Notes: generated by a model from the letters alone, not told the origin. A stretch of 64,000 nucleotides of DNA from Stenopsyche tienmushanensis (GCA_008973525.1 WACJ01000006.1:62001-126000); one strand, 5' to 3'. Shown: positions 24,661 to 37,488, counted from the stretch's first letter. Numbers and translations are program-made.

Positions 24661-25035
24661 CTAGCGAATGCTAAAGGTGTCTGTTGCAATTAGCACATGT
24701 GTCTTTGTCGTTGCAACTTGGTGCAATACTCTCATTAGGGGAACTTCCTCGACCATGTGCTCTTTGTTGCACCACTGCCAATTCTGGGTGATCTCAAAAT
24801 ATGAACAAAGACTTCGAACTACGTTTGAATATGAAAATAAACAGTCGAGCGAAACGCCTACCTCTTCATTGTGCAGTACATATTTGTATAGATTTGGCCC
24901 GAGAAATACGAGATAAATTCTGCAACCGCATTCCAATTCTAAAATATAAACTCCAAGTGTCCAATTGAAGCAATTTAAAAGCGTGCAAATCACAAGTGTG
25001 ATAAAAATTTCAACAATATCAAATGCAGCAAGCAT
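24661..25035 (-). pseudogene. Membrane-protein-like fragment, weakly odorant-receptor-like
   Basis: A 124-codon minus-strand frame opens with a hydrophobic helix (FDIVEIFITLVICTLLNCF) and a second one (YILELECGCRIYLVFLG). HNEEVG, a Trp-containing stretch and PLMRVLHQVATTKTHVLIA follow. This order loosely resembles the C-terminal half of insect 7tm_6 odorant receptors (helix, SEEVG-like, NW, LLLIxxRxQKPxxLxAG). No intron or start fits a complete receptor, and weak protein-like stretches upstream to 25435 are interrupted. I treat it as a possible receptor remnant only. Confidence 0.2.
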
Positions 25036-25689
25036 AAGACACGTCCAAGAGCGTTCATTTGCAATTTCATCTTGCGAATATCATTCTTGAAACATTTCAC
25101 GGATGAATTAAATTCAATAAGAGGATCATGCTTGGCGTGCAGATATTTCTTGGGCGAATTAAATGAATCGACATTCCGAAGAACTTAAATCAATGCTTTG
25201 AACGCCATCGGGACCTAATTCCATCGAATAAATCTCCTGGGCCAGTTTCTTAATTCGATGTACGAAAAATGTTAAAGAGGTGGACTTGTACTCTATATTG
25301 AATGTCGGCTGCACAACATTTAGAATGTAGGGCTGTTTCAAATCGGTATCTCATCGACCTTAATTGCCTACGATGGTTTCTAGGCAAATGGAGCATTCAA
25401 ACTATCCTGCGGAAGATGTCACGTAATTTGCAGGTCAATGCTACATAACAGCTTGAGTGCAAAGATCATTTTCTGACTGATGCTATAATACATTTCAATG
25501 CATATTTCCAGAATAAAAATAGAATATTTGTTGCAAATGTGCTTAAATTTACACAAAATCAAATATTAAATAATATCGATATTTTGATATGAACATACGG
25601 ATGCATCGCGACTAAAAAATCTAATCCCGAGATCCTGGACAGTTTTAGTTGCTCATGAATCCCGGTATTAGTAAGCGTAATCCCGAAAA

Positions 25690-26330
25690 AATCGGATTTA
25701 AATTTTTATCTAACAGAAATCGTACACCTCACCACCACGATGAAGGCTACTAAATCGAGACATTCCCGCCGAAATCTGAACGCTTGGAAACAATGGCGTA
25801 ACTCGAGCGAGCTTAGTCGACGCTTAGGTGTAGTAACTGTCTAATCTACGTATAATACATATATACAGTACATGTATGTTTTTCAAATTGTTATATTAAC
25901 CTTTCCCTACCGGTGGTGTATTTACTACACCTCGACTCTAATAATGCGAATATCGATATGAAATATAATAGATACCGGATTCAAAATATTTGTATTCCTC
26001 CGTAATATAATTACGAATCACATCAAAGTATTATATTATATAAGTATTCATCTGCAGCGACGGAAATAAATAATTTGTCGGGAAATCGGGAATTTTGCGA
26101 GTTTTGTCACATTGATGGTGTTATACGAAAATGGGGCCTCACGCGATCATCAACTCAAACTAGCATTTAAATATGTGATGATGATACCTCCAACGAGTGA
26201 GCATGCATTTTCAGCAGCAAATTGCCTGGCTTCCAAAATCAGATCCAGACTAAAAGACGAAACACTCGATGTGTTAATGTTACTTCGGGCATATTTTCAA
26301 AATAATATTTAAATCTTTAGTGATTTATTT
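25690..26330 (+). mobile_element. hAT transposon relic with dimerisation domain
   Basis: The open frame at 26112-26312 encodes MIPPTSEHAFSAANCLASK, then IRSRL and DVLMLLRAYFQNN. This is the hAT C-terminal dimerisation signature (P-x-T/S-SE-x-FS-x-A-x-x-x-x-x-x-R-x-R-L ... LLL). Nothing else of the transposase is readable. The preceding 25735-26095 is shared in inverted orientation with 6300-6760, so a defective family with this structure has spread in this genome. The copy is inactive. Confidence 0.6.
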
Positions 26331-27141
26331 ATCTATTTTTGAATTGTATTTTTACCTTTTCTTAAATAAATAAAATTATATTTCCAGAGTACTTTATCAT
26401 GATCCATTAGATGTTAGAAAAGATTAAAAGCAAAAGTTATCCTACCTAAAATTTCTAAAAACTGTGTCTTGGGTAAAGTATAATAAAATAGTCGCATTAT
26501 TTGTGTAGTGGTTGTTTTATGCCACATACAATAAAGAGGATTTAGATATGTTTCCACTTTTGTAAGAATTTTTAATTGCTGCTGACGTCGACATGAAAGG
26601 TGTTTGTAATAAGTCAACATTTAAAAGCATTGGTACTAAAAATGAGGATCATCGTAAAGGAAATCTTTGAATTAATGATCCATTCATGAAGGACGTCATT
26701 TCACGTACACTTATGAGTAGAGAAAAATAACAATTAATAGTCTTTGGATGCCACTCTGATATCCAGACACAAAACATTAACATTGCCTCAGATTTGGATA
26801 TTAGTGGAAGATGAATATCCATATTTAAGCTATAAAGCAATAAATTTATTACTCTTGAATTCCCTCTTCAAGCATGGACAAAGCCAACTTGAAGATAGCT
26901 GAAAAACGATGTCTTCAAATCTCAATGATCGCGACTTGTTTTCCCAATTTCTACGTACAAAGGTACTTTTGTTTCGCGATTGAACCACGTGTAGTGAGCA
27001 TTTTGGATAAGGATTGCTTGGAAGGAAATATTTCCTTACAACGATTGAAATAATTTGAGCAAAAGAAAAAATGTAAAAAAAGAGATTTATGTAATGGTTC
27101 TTTGAATTGCATCCAAACCCAAATAAATCCTAATGCGTTAA

Positions 27142-28066
27142 TCATTGGTATACTTTTGAAAGCTCCGACAGAATCGCATATAACGAGTTTGGGTCATTAC
27201 AAGCATTTGTGTCAATACAATTATGATTGTTATAACCGAGTTGCATAACTTCGCAATAAAGCGAATCCCTATAATTAAACTTTAATGGGATTTGTTGAAA
27301 TTGCGTGACGGAATGCGAAATAAATATTGGCATAACGCCTCTGTTTAATGGACGCATTGTGAGCAAATATATATATAAAAAAACAGCCAACTGCCGCTCA
27401 TTGCCCATGGAAATATTTTGCAAATGCATATGAATGTTGATATTTAAAGAGTTGCTGAATAAACATTTCAAATGTTCGATTGTCGAAAGACTGTGAGGGT
27501 CGAGGGCGTATTTATGTTGCGCGCGTTGTATGCCACTGTCCATAAATACATTTGAAACATTATGAAATACTTAGATTTTTAGCATAAATTCAAAATTATT
27601 TAGTTGATGATGTATTTTTTATCATTTATAATGCAAATAGGCATTGGCCTTGATGAAAAGAACAAAGAGTCATTTGAGGAAATCATAAAGAAATATCAGC
27701 TGATCGATTACTTGCAGTAAATTGAGTTTTTCCTCGAAGACGAGGACGAGTGTGGGCACATTTTTTTCGCATTGTTTTATTGAAGATTAAATGGCGAAGC
27801 ATTCCTTTAGACTGAGATAAGTATTTGGCACACAAAAAAATTGAACATTTGTCACAACGTATGGACGAATTCACTGTTCGATCATCCGTAAAATGGATCA
27901 GCATGGCCGGATATAAGTAGTGATCGAATCCAGGATATCGACGATCCGACCTCAAAGACACTGGCGATGAATTGTTGGCAACGAGCACGAGTAGGACAGT
28001 CCAAAGTAGATGGTATTGTTTGGCAATAAACGATATGCAATAACGGAGTTGGTTACATACGAGCAC
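27142..28066 (-). other. Two unrecognised minus-strand open frames
   Basis: Frames of 127 codons (28066-27683) and 133 codons (27543-27142) lie in tandem. The first has a hydrophobic stretch near its start (YHLLWTVLLVLVANNSSP) that could be a signal peptide, and four cysteines. The second contains MHLQNISMGNERQLAVFLYI and is otherwise featureless. I recognise neither. No consistent splice link between them was found, although 28070-28200 upstream is less AT-rich than average and could be a 5' flank. They could be exons of an unknown gene or chance. Confidence 0.2.
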
Positions 28067-28639
28067 GTTTCAGGTTCACCGAACCACCTGCTGACCACCG
28101 AGAGCCGCCCGACCTTACTGCTCGCTCCCATGACACTAACGGCTGATCAGATCCTTACTGAAAAAGCCTGCAAGTAGCATCGTCATCATCATGCTACCAC
28201 ATCTTTAATTCATTCAAATACATAGCGTTCCGCTAAGATTACTCCGCATCTGCGTCATACACCACAACAATGAAGCAGTTACGCTTTCAGCCTCGACGAA
28301 ATTCCCCATTCAACATCACTACACATTGCAAATCCGTTGTTTCGATATAACAAAAGATCATTGCAACATTCAGCATCATAAGAAAAATACTTTAGAAATA
28401 TCAGTCTCATACGAAGACCCATTCATGCTAGCCGTATTGTGTTGCCTCATCAAAGACACAATGCAACAGAAATTTCATTAAAATCGACGATCATCAATGC
28501 TCATAACATAAATTTGAAAAGCATACGAATATATATTGCTCATGTTATTGGAAATAATGAAGCTTTTACTAAAAAAAATCCGTTACAAATGCTCAATCAT
28601 ATGATCCAAGACACAGCAGAACCCAAAATATCTTAATAT

Positions 28640-28870
28640 ATTAGGTCTTCCCGGAAAAAATCCATTATTTTCGCAAGCTTGAGTTCAGTTTGTATACGGA
28701 CATAAGCTATTAACATGTCAACAAAGGCAATCCTAAAATTTTGATGACGTCATCAAAGCAAGATCACTGACACTCTCATCTCCAGCGTAGGTATTTGGAT
28801 GCCGCACGAACTGTCCGCAGACAACAATGAAGAGCGACAGACCACATTTGCATCATTGTTATGAAAATAA
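28640..28870 (+). mobile_element. Internally deleted mariner relic
   Basis: TTAGGTCTTCCCGGAAAAA at 28642 has the form of a mariner left terminal repeat beside a TA dinucleotide. Some 150 bases later the + strand encodes WMPHELSADN followed by RQTTFASLL, like the mariner transposase stretch GxWVPHELxxxNxxxRxxxxxxLL. The N-terminal domain and catalytic centre are missing. Confidence 0.5.
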
Positions 28871-29117
28871 ATAATACAAACGTTTTTTCCTGTAAATTAT
28901 TACTGGAGACGACAAATGGATCGAATATGATAATGTGAATTTAAAAATAACAATGAGATTTTAGAAAACAGACGTCCAAGTCAAGATTTACATTTCAGAA
29001 GGAAAATAATGAATTTATTTCGGGATAATTTATTTAAAAATTCTTCTCTCGGCGTCTTTTTCCATTGTTTATGTATCAAGATGAACGTCAAAAAATAAAT
29101 GGAAGTTAAAACCCTCC

Positions 29118-29336
29118 ATAATGGGCGAATTCCACGAGCGCGGTTTCTTGTGCATGGTTTACTAGCAACGATCACTTGTGAGATATCTTTTCAACACTAC
29201 ATAATGTCTTTGTTATTAATATTAATATACTTGATGACAGAGTAGCTAACAAAAGTAATATTGCGAGCCGGCATCGAATCGGCATGGTGATAAACCATGC
29301 ACAAAAAACCACGCTCGTGGAATCCGCCCATAAGCG
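29118..29336. repeat. Long inverted repeat, possible foldback MITE
   Basis: About 50 bases at 29118-29167 (ATGGGCGAATTCCACGAGCG, then TGTGCATGGTTTA) recur reverse-complemented at 29284-29331 (TAAACCATGCACAAAAAACC, then CGCCCAT). About 117 bases of spacer separate them. The arms differ at only a few positions, so the locus can form a strong hairpin. It may be a non-autonomous DNA transposon, but no coding sequence or target duplication is evident. Confidence 0.6.
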
Positions 29337-29671
29337 ATCTACTGGCTGATGTTTTCATATTTTTCTCTTCAATCTTATATATCAATTATTTTACTTACTT
29401 TCTTTTTTTGGTTCTAAACGCAGACATTATACCCAAAACAAATTGCTGTGTATCTAATAATTCTGGATAGATTTGTATTGGCTTAAAAATTATCACAAAT
29501 TTAATCCTGCATAAGGTTTTGTTAAAACAAACGAAAAACTACATTGTGGTGTGAAAAAGAATTTGAAGAAGAAAAATAATTTGAGAATGTCAATTTTTCA
29601 ATAAAATCTTTATATTTCTTATGCGGTTTTTGTATCATTTACATTGTAAAAGTGAGGATAATTGTATTTAA

Positions 29672-30239
29672 CCCTATCGGACCAGAAATCGTGAGACAGA
29701 GACAGGTGTCTTGCGTCTCATCATATACTCGTGCATCGATGGCAAAGTCATGCGGTAAAGGTATCCCTACACGTCTAAACATTCCCAATATATATATTTT
29801 TTTAATAGAAACTAGTACATGTTCAAAAAAAAAACGTATTCTAAAGAATCCTTTAACCGTCATAAAATTTAGGTATAATTAACTGAAATCACTATCGTCG
29901 GATAAGCTATTTCAGCGAAGATATGACGATTTTCGTTCGTGTTGTCTTGAGAGCAGGCGTTTGTTTTGATAATTGAGATACGAGCATCATTCTTATCTTT
30001 GACCAATTTTATTATTCCCCCTTGACTGTTCTGGAGTGGTGTCATTAGTCGAGTATCACCACTCCTTTGCGAAATCTACTCCTTCAAAAGTAAACTGACA
30101 GTATTGTGTACTATCAACAGTGTTAAGGTTCATTTATTGAGCTTTTTTCATTATCAAGCTTGTTACGCGTTGCGGCGGAGCTGACATAATAGTGGATTTA
30201 AATTAGAGCGTAGCGTGTATGTTCTCCGGTTTGAAAGGG
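29672..30239 (+). mobile_element. TTAA-flanked MITE family 1, copy 1 (568 bp)
   Basis: Both borders are TTAA (29668-29671 and 30240-30243). The ends read CCCTATCGGACC at the left and, complemented from the right, CCCTTTCAAACCGGAG, so they are short imperfect inverted repeats beginning CCCT. TTAA targets with CCCT ends are typical of piggyBac-type elements, so this is probably a non-autonomous piggyBac-like MITE. Other copies are at 49713-50400 (inverted) and 58522-58955 (3' part missing). Confidence 0.6.
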
Positions 30240-30369
30240 TTAAAATATGATCAGTTTTTAGTAATGAAACATACTATGCAAAAATATATTCTCTCGTGTG
30301 TGCCATGATGTTCTTCTTTATCTTTTTCCTCGATAGCCTTAAATATCATAATCTGCAAACATTTTTTTA

Positions 30370-30690
30370 TTTTAGAAGAATATCTGAAAAATGCCAAGCA
30401 TCTTCATCGTCATATGCCGTCGTATAAGATTTAATGACTCCATCGCTTGAATACGGATTACATCATTATCGGCATTAAGTCAAAAATATGCATTTATGAC
30501 TGTTTTAATTCTCATCAATGGCGAAAATTTAATGTTTGCCAAATGGACGAGAGCCAATCGACAAGTCAATATTAAATTGCAGATCTGAAGAATTCCACAA
30601 TTCTCATATTTTTTTATGCCCATGTCTCTCATATCAACATCCGTATTTCTTCTGGTCCAGTCCTTGAAAAGTCAAAAATATACATATCTT
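30370..30690 (-). pseudogene. Unrecognised helical coding fragment
   Basis: On the minus strand a frame reads DMRDMGIKKYENCGILQICN and continues through LANIKFSPLMRIKTVINAYF to a stop. It resumes as NDVIRIQAMESLNLIRRHM. The regular leucine/isoleucine spacing looks like HEAT-type helices from a real protein, but at least one in-frame stop interrupts it and no splice sites were fixed. It could be a pseudogene piece or one exon of an unrecognised gene. Confidence 0.2.
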
Positions 30691-30999
30691 TCGTCATATG
30701 CTAGAACAGCACTGTCAATTCAGATAGTATTACATGAAAACATTTATCAGCATGATTAGGAAGTAAATATATGACAGTTCAGTTCTGGTAGAGCGATATA
30801 GCCTTGGCACTCGCCACTGCAATTGTGTCACTGGTGCAGAATCGAACATTGGAATTCAAATGACTGATCCAAACTATGTATTAGATTTATGTTTTATATC
30901 AGTTATAGTAATTGATAGCATGTGCAAGCTTAGTGCGGAAATAATGTCATACGTGGACACGCACTAACGAGCCATCTGGTTTAGAACAGGAAGACGAAC

Positions 31000-33900
31000 T
31001 GTTCAAAGCTGTTAAGTAGCACGCCACTAACATAAACATATATTAAATGTCTCGTGAGAAAAAATATGTACGTATTCTTACGATATAAATATATATTGCT
31101 TTCTAACATGCGTATCGGCATTAACTTATTCCATGCGAAACATTTTTAGCGAACATAGAAAGCTTGAGTGTGAACTGGCGGCTTATACGTTCGAGGGCAG
31201 GGCTATCACTTGTGTTCTGCGATACTTGGAAGATGATTTCTGTTCACACGGTGTCATATAAATACACTTATTTGGGCAATATCTACGCATTACTATCTAC
31301 AAATCTAGAATCTATAGCATTCGATTTTTAACTAGTGCTTTGTGATACTTATTGTTTCTATGTGCAGAATTTAATGACCAAGTCTTAATTGCGAAGATAT
31401 TTAAGTAATTAATAATTCAAGATGAAAGGATTAACACCTTGTGTGCCATTAAATGAATTTGGTCAAAAATATATAGGAAATAAACTTATTTTTAGGAATA
31501 AATCTATACACATGACATTCATTGAATAGCAAAATACGAGGTCATTTACTCGTTTAATTTTTTGGCAACAAAAAATAAACACGCTTAATGCACTTCAGTG
31601 GAATTTCCAGATAAATCTCAAAACTATTATTCATAATCCAGATGTGTTTAGCCTTTAAATCGAGAACAATGATTTTTCGGATGTTAATCTAATCATTTAC
31701 GAATGTATGATTTCGAAGAGTCAAGCCGAAAGATATCAATCGAATTTAAAAGCAAACTATTAAATTGAGTGCCTCGCGAACTGTCGCTATTCGTATCGAG
31801 CATATAAAAACATGATATGGTTTTAATTTGTTCACAATTCACAGTCGATACATATTGTAAGTTCCTATTAGTTTTTTTTTGTATAATCATGAGCTGTTTA
31901 AAAATATGCATTCATTATTATTCACGGAGAATAAATTTCATCAACATAAAAAGCTGTTTGCAAAATATTCCTACAAATAGAAACTGTCTGTCTGTCATCC
32001 ATCGTCGTTTGTCTGTGGTCCGTATGTCGTTTATTTATCCGTCGTGACTACGTATGTATTTTCCAATTGTAAAAATGGACCAAAATGTGTTAATTCTTAT
32101 GACTTATGAGATTTCATTTTTTAAGAAATGAGAATTCTCGATTTCATTTCTCAAATTTCTCTCATTTAAAATTTTATGTTATTTTTAAAATAACCTTTTA
32201 AAAAAGCAGATTTTTTTTTAAAATTATATATATTTTTATGGCAAAATAAAAATGTCCAGGACGTATCTTTTGTTTTTGGAAAAGCTGTGCTTCGTGAAGC
32301 TGATGAGAGGCGAGACTTTAAACGCGTTTTTTCCGAAACTACTTTTTCCAAGCTCATGGAAGTATTCCCACACGCCTTATATAAGAAATCTTTATGAAAT
32401 TTAGCAGGCATGTGTATAATAAACGTCTTCATCGTTTAGACTATAATTATCCAAAAATATATAAAAGTTTTTATTTAATGAACAAAAAACTACAAAATAT
32501 GTTGGTAAAAACACAATTTTTTTTTTCGATCGCTTACTATTTTTTTATTTTCCAATGTTTTTCTTAATTGTAGTCTAAGCTATACACAATATTATACAAA
32601 ATAAAAATATGTTTAATTTTTTTACTACTAATCACTCTTTCAGAACTTAGGACTTCCATGGTGAAGAATGTCATCGCTCGGGCACCGACAAACGTGACTT
32701 CCCCTTTGACTGATAATAATCAATCAAATAATATCTTCCTTTTGGAATGAAATTTTTGGTTAAAACTGACGTTGTTTCCAACTATATAAATATATGCGAT
32801 AATAATTAATTTAAGAGATATATGTACAAAAGAACACAAATCAAAATTGTGAGGCTTATTTTTTCAAAGTAGGCTTGCTTCGAGACACGGTTCACGAAAC
32901 AGTTTTTTTTTGTTACCCTTAAGAAAGTGCATTTTATGAATATATAATAAATATTTTTATTTTTCGAAGTTACAAAAAGATTTATAGACATGTTTGGAGA
33001 CCAGGACAAGGAATCAAATCCTTGTTAAACAATTCGAGAATTGCCAATTAAGCACTTTCATCACATTATTTAATCAAATAAACTAAGAATTTGCATTCTC
33101 TGTAAATTGTCGCTAATCGCACTAAAGCAGCAAATGATAATCTGCTTATCAATCTTGTCCGCGTATGAAACCTGTATTTATGTAATAGTTATGATTTGTA
33201 GTGAGAAATGTATCTTGTACAAGAATCCTACGCAAAATAGCAATAATTTTCAATAGCAATTCATTTTGAATTGCTTAAATATGTCAAGCAACCATTGACA
33301 AAACCTCTTAGTATTAAAATCCCTGGATCATTTCATCACAAGCATTTCGCAAAATTTTGCTAGTTTATAAATATACATATTTTTCAGGTCGTTGCTATGA
33401 AAGTTCATTGAATCGAGTTTTTATTCTATTTGAAAAATATCATTTCTTTTTAGACCACATTATATTGATAGTATTTACATTCCGTTCAGAAGTAAATCGC
33501 CCGAAGAGCTTAGCGAAAAACGTTAGAATTGCATTTTTATTGAATGGCGAGCATGTTCATTCTTCCGAATAATGAATTTCTGTGAAGATTTATCGGATTT
33601 TTGATGCTGAAACCACGTAGTTTCCATGGACGAACTGCCAATTGCGCCACAAGTGCAGTACGCAAATCCGAGGCCGTTAAGTTCGAAGATATATGGCTCT
33701 ATTTACGAGAAATGATCTGTTCTAGTTTTTTTATTGCCCGTTTAATTTTGATATATTTGTAAATTGTTTGAAAACTGTTTTTGGAACGTATTTTTTGACC
33801 TAGTGATTTTTAGAATAAACAATATGTCATGCCTGGATATAAAAAGATTCGATCGTGGCGTTAAAATTGTACGCGAATAGTTAATGTAAACATAAATTTG

Positions 33901-34800
33901 CATCGACGGGTGGTTGCTCAATTTTTTGCAATGTTTTGGCAAGAATGACTCGGGTAAGATGAAATTTTATTAATATTCATAGCAAATATGAAATAAATCT
34001 ACCCTTTTTGCTGTGATTTTCATTAGAATTTCACACACAAATATTTGACGTCAATTCTGGTGGTAAAACAGTTGTGACCACATTTGCCTTTAACAGATAC
34101 ATAAAACGGATATAAACGAAAGGAAAGCATTAAAACGATCGTAAGCAACGTCTTTTGGCGTATCTGTCAACATAACTTCCTGATGTTTCTATTGCGTGCA
34201 ATCTTGTAGTTACGCATTTGGCCACACACACATAATGGCGCAATATGCAAAAAAATAAAATGTCTTATATAAATATTTACCTCCTAGTGTAAAATAATCA
34301 ATAGAATCATCGCCATTGATATTTCAACGACTCAATGTGCTTGGCAGACATTTTGCCATTAAATTGGCAAGAAAAATTATATTATAAATCATCTCATACT
34401 TAAGGCGAGATCGTTAATGTAGTAATTAATATTCTCGCAAATACCGTTTTATTCATATGTGGATCAATATGTCAGACCTAAAATTTCCAGTGCTTCTTAA
34501 ATTTTTCAATTATTTCTTCTAATATCAAAATGCCTGCTCATTTTTTTACACACTGTACTGAAAATGCCACAAAATGTAAAGCTTGAATGAGTTCGAGCTC
34601 GGCTAAATCCTTAATTGTTCATTTGGCTCATTAAAAAGGAAATTGAAGTTCGAGCGTTCAACAAGTTTTAACAATGATGCACGTTTGACGTATATTTAGC
34701 TCTCTCTTTTTGTCACTAAATATATACATACTAACCTAGCAAATAAACTAAAACGGAGATGATTTATGTTAGTATTAAATGAGCCATAGCTACTGATAAA
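31000..34800. other. Gene-poor AT-rich stretch
   Basis: I see no supported gene here. Apart from the repeat at 32259-32690, the stretch shows only short open frames and no splice structure. Confidence 0.4.
32259..32690 (+). repeat. MITE-like family 2, copy 1
   Basis: Matches 37520-38010 in direct orientation over about 430 bases: ACTTTAAACGCGTTTTT, TTTCCAAGCTCATGGAAGT, GTGTATAATAAACGTCTT, GAACAAAAAACTACAA and GAAGAATGTCATCGCTCG recur in the same order. The left end may be a worn terminal repeat (GGACGTATCTTTTGTTTTTGG). The right end beyond 32690 diverges from the complete copy. Confidence 0.55.
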
Positions 34801-34829
34801 GTTCATTTACGCCACTGTATTTTATAGGA

Positions 34830-35510
34830 ATTCAAACAAGGATGAAATGCTACAGAAGCGTGTAGAAATTTATTGAAAGTGTTTGATGAAGGCACAGTTT
34901 CTGATAGAATATGCAGAAGATGGTTCGAAAAATTTCAAATAGGTGATTTCGACCTTTCTGGTAAGCGACACACTCTATGCGATAATCTTTGATCGACGAA
35001 GATACTGTCAAGATCATATTAGAGTAAAATCCTTTTTTGACAACATCGGAGATTGCGGAAAGGCTTGATTCAGCTCAACAAACCATTTCATACCATATTC
35101 GGACCCTTCTTGGGCCGGATGATAACTGGGGATAAAAAGTGGATTACATACCTATGAAAACATCGCAAAGAAAGGGGCAAATTGTGAATCCGGAAAACCT
35201 CCACCTCTAAACTAAAGTTGAGTCTGAATAAGAGAATGTTGTGTATATGGTGGAATATTCGAGGATCAATACATTTTAAGCTGTTGAAACCAAACGAAAA
35301 GCTAAATTTGGAGAGGTACTGTCAGCAATTGGATAATTTAAAAGTAGCACTCCAGAAAAAGAGGTCGGCGATGTTCGATATCCAGGATATCATGCTCATC
35401 AGAAACTCACAGAGCCAGGCTAGGAAATTCTATTACATCCACCATGCACTCTCTACCTAACACTCTTTGATTATCACTTGCTTTTATACTTCTATCATAA
35501 ACGAAGAAGA
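34830..35510 (+). mobile_element. Mariner transposase pseudogene
   Basis: Successive + strand pieces follow mariner transposase order. First is GTVSDRICRRWFEKFQIGDF, the N-terminal domain linker. Then comes DKKWITY, the region of the second catalytic Asp (usual form DEKWxxY). RMLCIWWNIRGSIHF and YCQQLDNLKVAL follow (usual forms MLSVWWDxxGVxxxE and YCxQLxxLKxAL). Last is a broken HPPYSPDLAPSDYHL equivalent near 35450-35485. Stops and frameshifts separate the pieces, so it is inactive. The longest open part is 35218-35460. This is the most complete mariner copy in the window. Confidence 0.7.
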
Positions 35511-37488
35511 TTCATACGAGAAAGTCTTATTTCTGACATTTAACATACAACAACTCTAAGATCATTCATTTTTATAGTATCGCTTGAAGTTTGTACACAT
35601 TTTTCATCATAATAAGCGTGTATTTCTCGTATTCTCTCCACCAAATATAATTATCTGTCCATATTAATATTCTACTATGTAACATTGATGCAAAATCTAT
35701 ATTATCCAAAGAGATTACAGAATCAAATGTCCACATTATAGCAATACATTGTTATAATAGGAACTGTGTAACAAATAATTATACTATTTTATTATCTGTA
35801 TTTCTGTAAGATGGCTCAAAGAATGATATTTGTCAAGATTGTATGGCTTTCAAAATATATTTATAAATGTAACGTTTTGTCATAGAATTTATTAGCGATT
35901 TTTCAACAAATTTATCAACCCTCGTTATATATAAGATCCAAATCCGAATTTTGGAATACACAGAGCTACATCTATCCAACAAACTGAAATATTTGTTGAG
36001 AAATGGTTCAGTATATTGATAGAAATGTACAAAGATGTCATTTAAAAATATTTTTCCATTGTAAAATATATTTTATAAGTTCAAAAACATTAATTTTATA
36101 TATTTTAAAAATATTTTTTAAAGATACACGTGTTATAAAAATATTTCCATTTCCCTGTTTCCTATACATTTTCAATCGGATTCCAGTTTAAAGACTCATT
36201 TAATAGATGTCACTTTAATGACTGAAATATTTTCTTTATTTTGTTGATTTGTAACAATGCATTTCGATCGTAGGATTGCTTCGACTTTTTTTATAAATCG
36301 ACGTTGAATAATTTGACCAGAATCAAATTGACGACATCGTTAATACTACGATAAGCTCTTAATCTATTCCAAGCACTTATACTCTCAGTCATAACACTGA
36401 CCATTCACAACAATTGTAAAAATCATTATATTTTGATATAGAATATCATGTTTGTTTTCCTAATGCATAAAGAATGATTGACGTAGTATATTGGCTCGTC
36501 TGGAATCATTTTAATGTCCATTCTATAATAGCAGACTGTAAAATTCCCGAACCATTGCCAGCTGTAAATTTGAGGAATTTCTATACAGTTTCGATACTTG
36601 TTTCTTCCACTTTTTCTATTTATAATGGAGCTAAACCTCATTTGTAGTAGTAGTCTTTGATCCAATATTTCCCGAAAATTCTATTTGTAGTAAGATTTGT
36701 CCTGTTATATTTAGACACAAGCAAATTCGTGGGTGAAAACCAAGTAGACAAGGAATTGTGACAGACGTAACCAATGACGAATTATCTACCTCACTAAGGC
36801 GATTTATCTTATTTTTTGTTTCTTGTAAGAATTTGCGTAACATTTGTTATAGTTTGCCAATTTATTTTAATCACAAATGCATTGTATAACATAGAATATA
36901 TTTATTGGCGCCAAGGAGATCCTTTTTATTTCGCAATATATCAACGTTCTATAGCGATCATTCACATAAAAATATAAAACCATATATTACTTTTGCTCAA
37001 ATCCCAATTGAATCAAAAACAATCAATCATGCAGCACATATTTCATTATCATCAATATAAATGTTGATGACATAAGAGTATTTAAAAAGTTAAAGGAGAT
37101 AAAGGTGGGTGCAGAGATCAAAACTTTTCAAAGATAAAATATTTCATCCATCAAATGATACAATATCATGTCAATAGAATCATATCTGGAATTTTTTTAA
37201 ATAAAAATTTACTTTTAAAAACGGTGGTTTCCTAATAAATCTTATTTGTATTGTTGATACATGAAAATAGTCTAAATATAATTTTGAATCTGGGTTGAAA
37301 ATCTTTAACGATAGTGGGCAGGTCATGTCCCGAGGTGAACAGCAGGCAAATAGAAAAACACTTCTATACATATATTTCCTTAAATTTTATTAAAAAAAAC
37401 TATATTAGTCAAACATAAACAAGATTTTTCAAAACGATTAAAATTCTTTTTCATGCAATTCTTTTCACAAAAATGTAATTTAATTTAA

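Noticed and set aside
36426..36843. Two overlapping minus-strand frames as a possible downstream SmydA exon
   Set aside because: They show none of the helical C-terminal features expected and lack suitable splice sites in the required phase.
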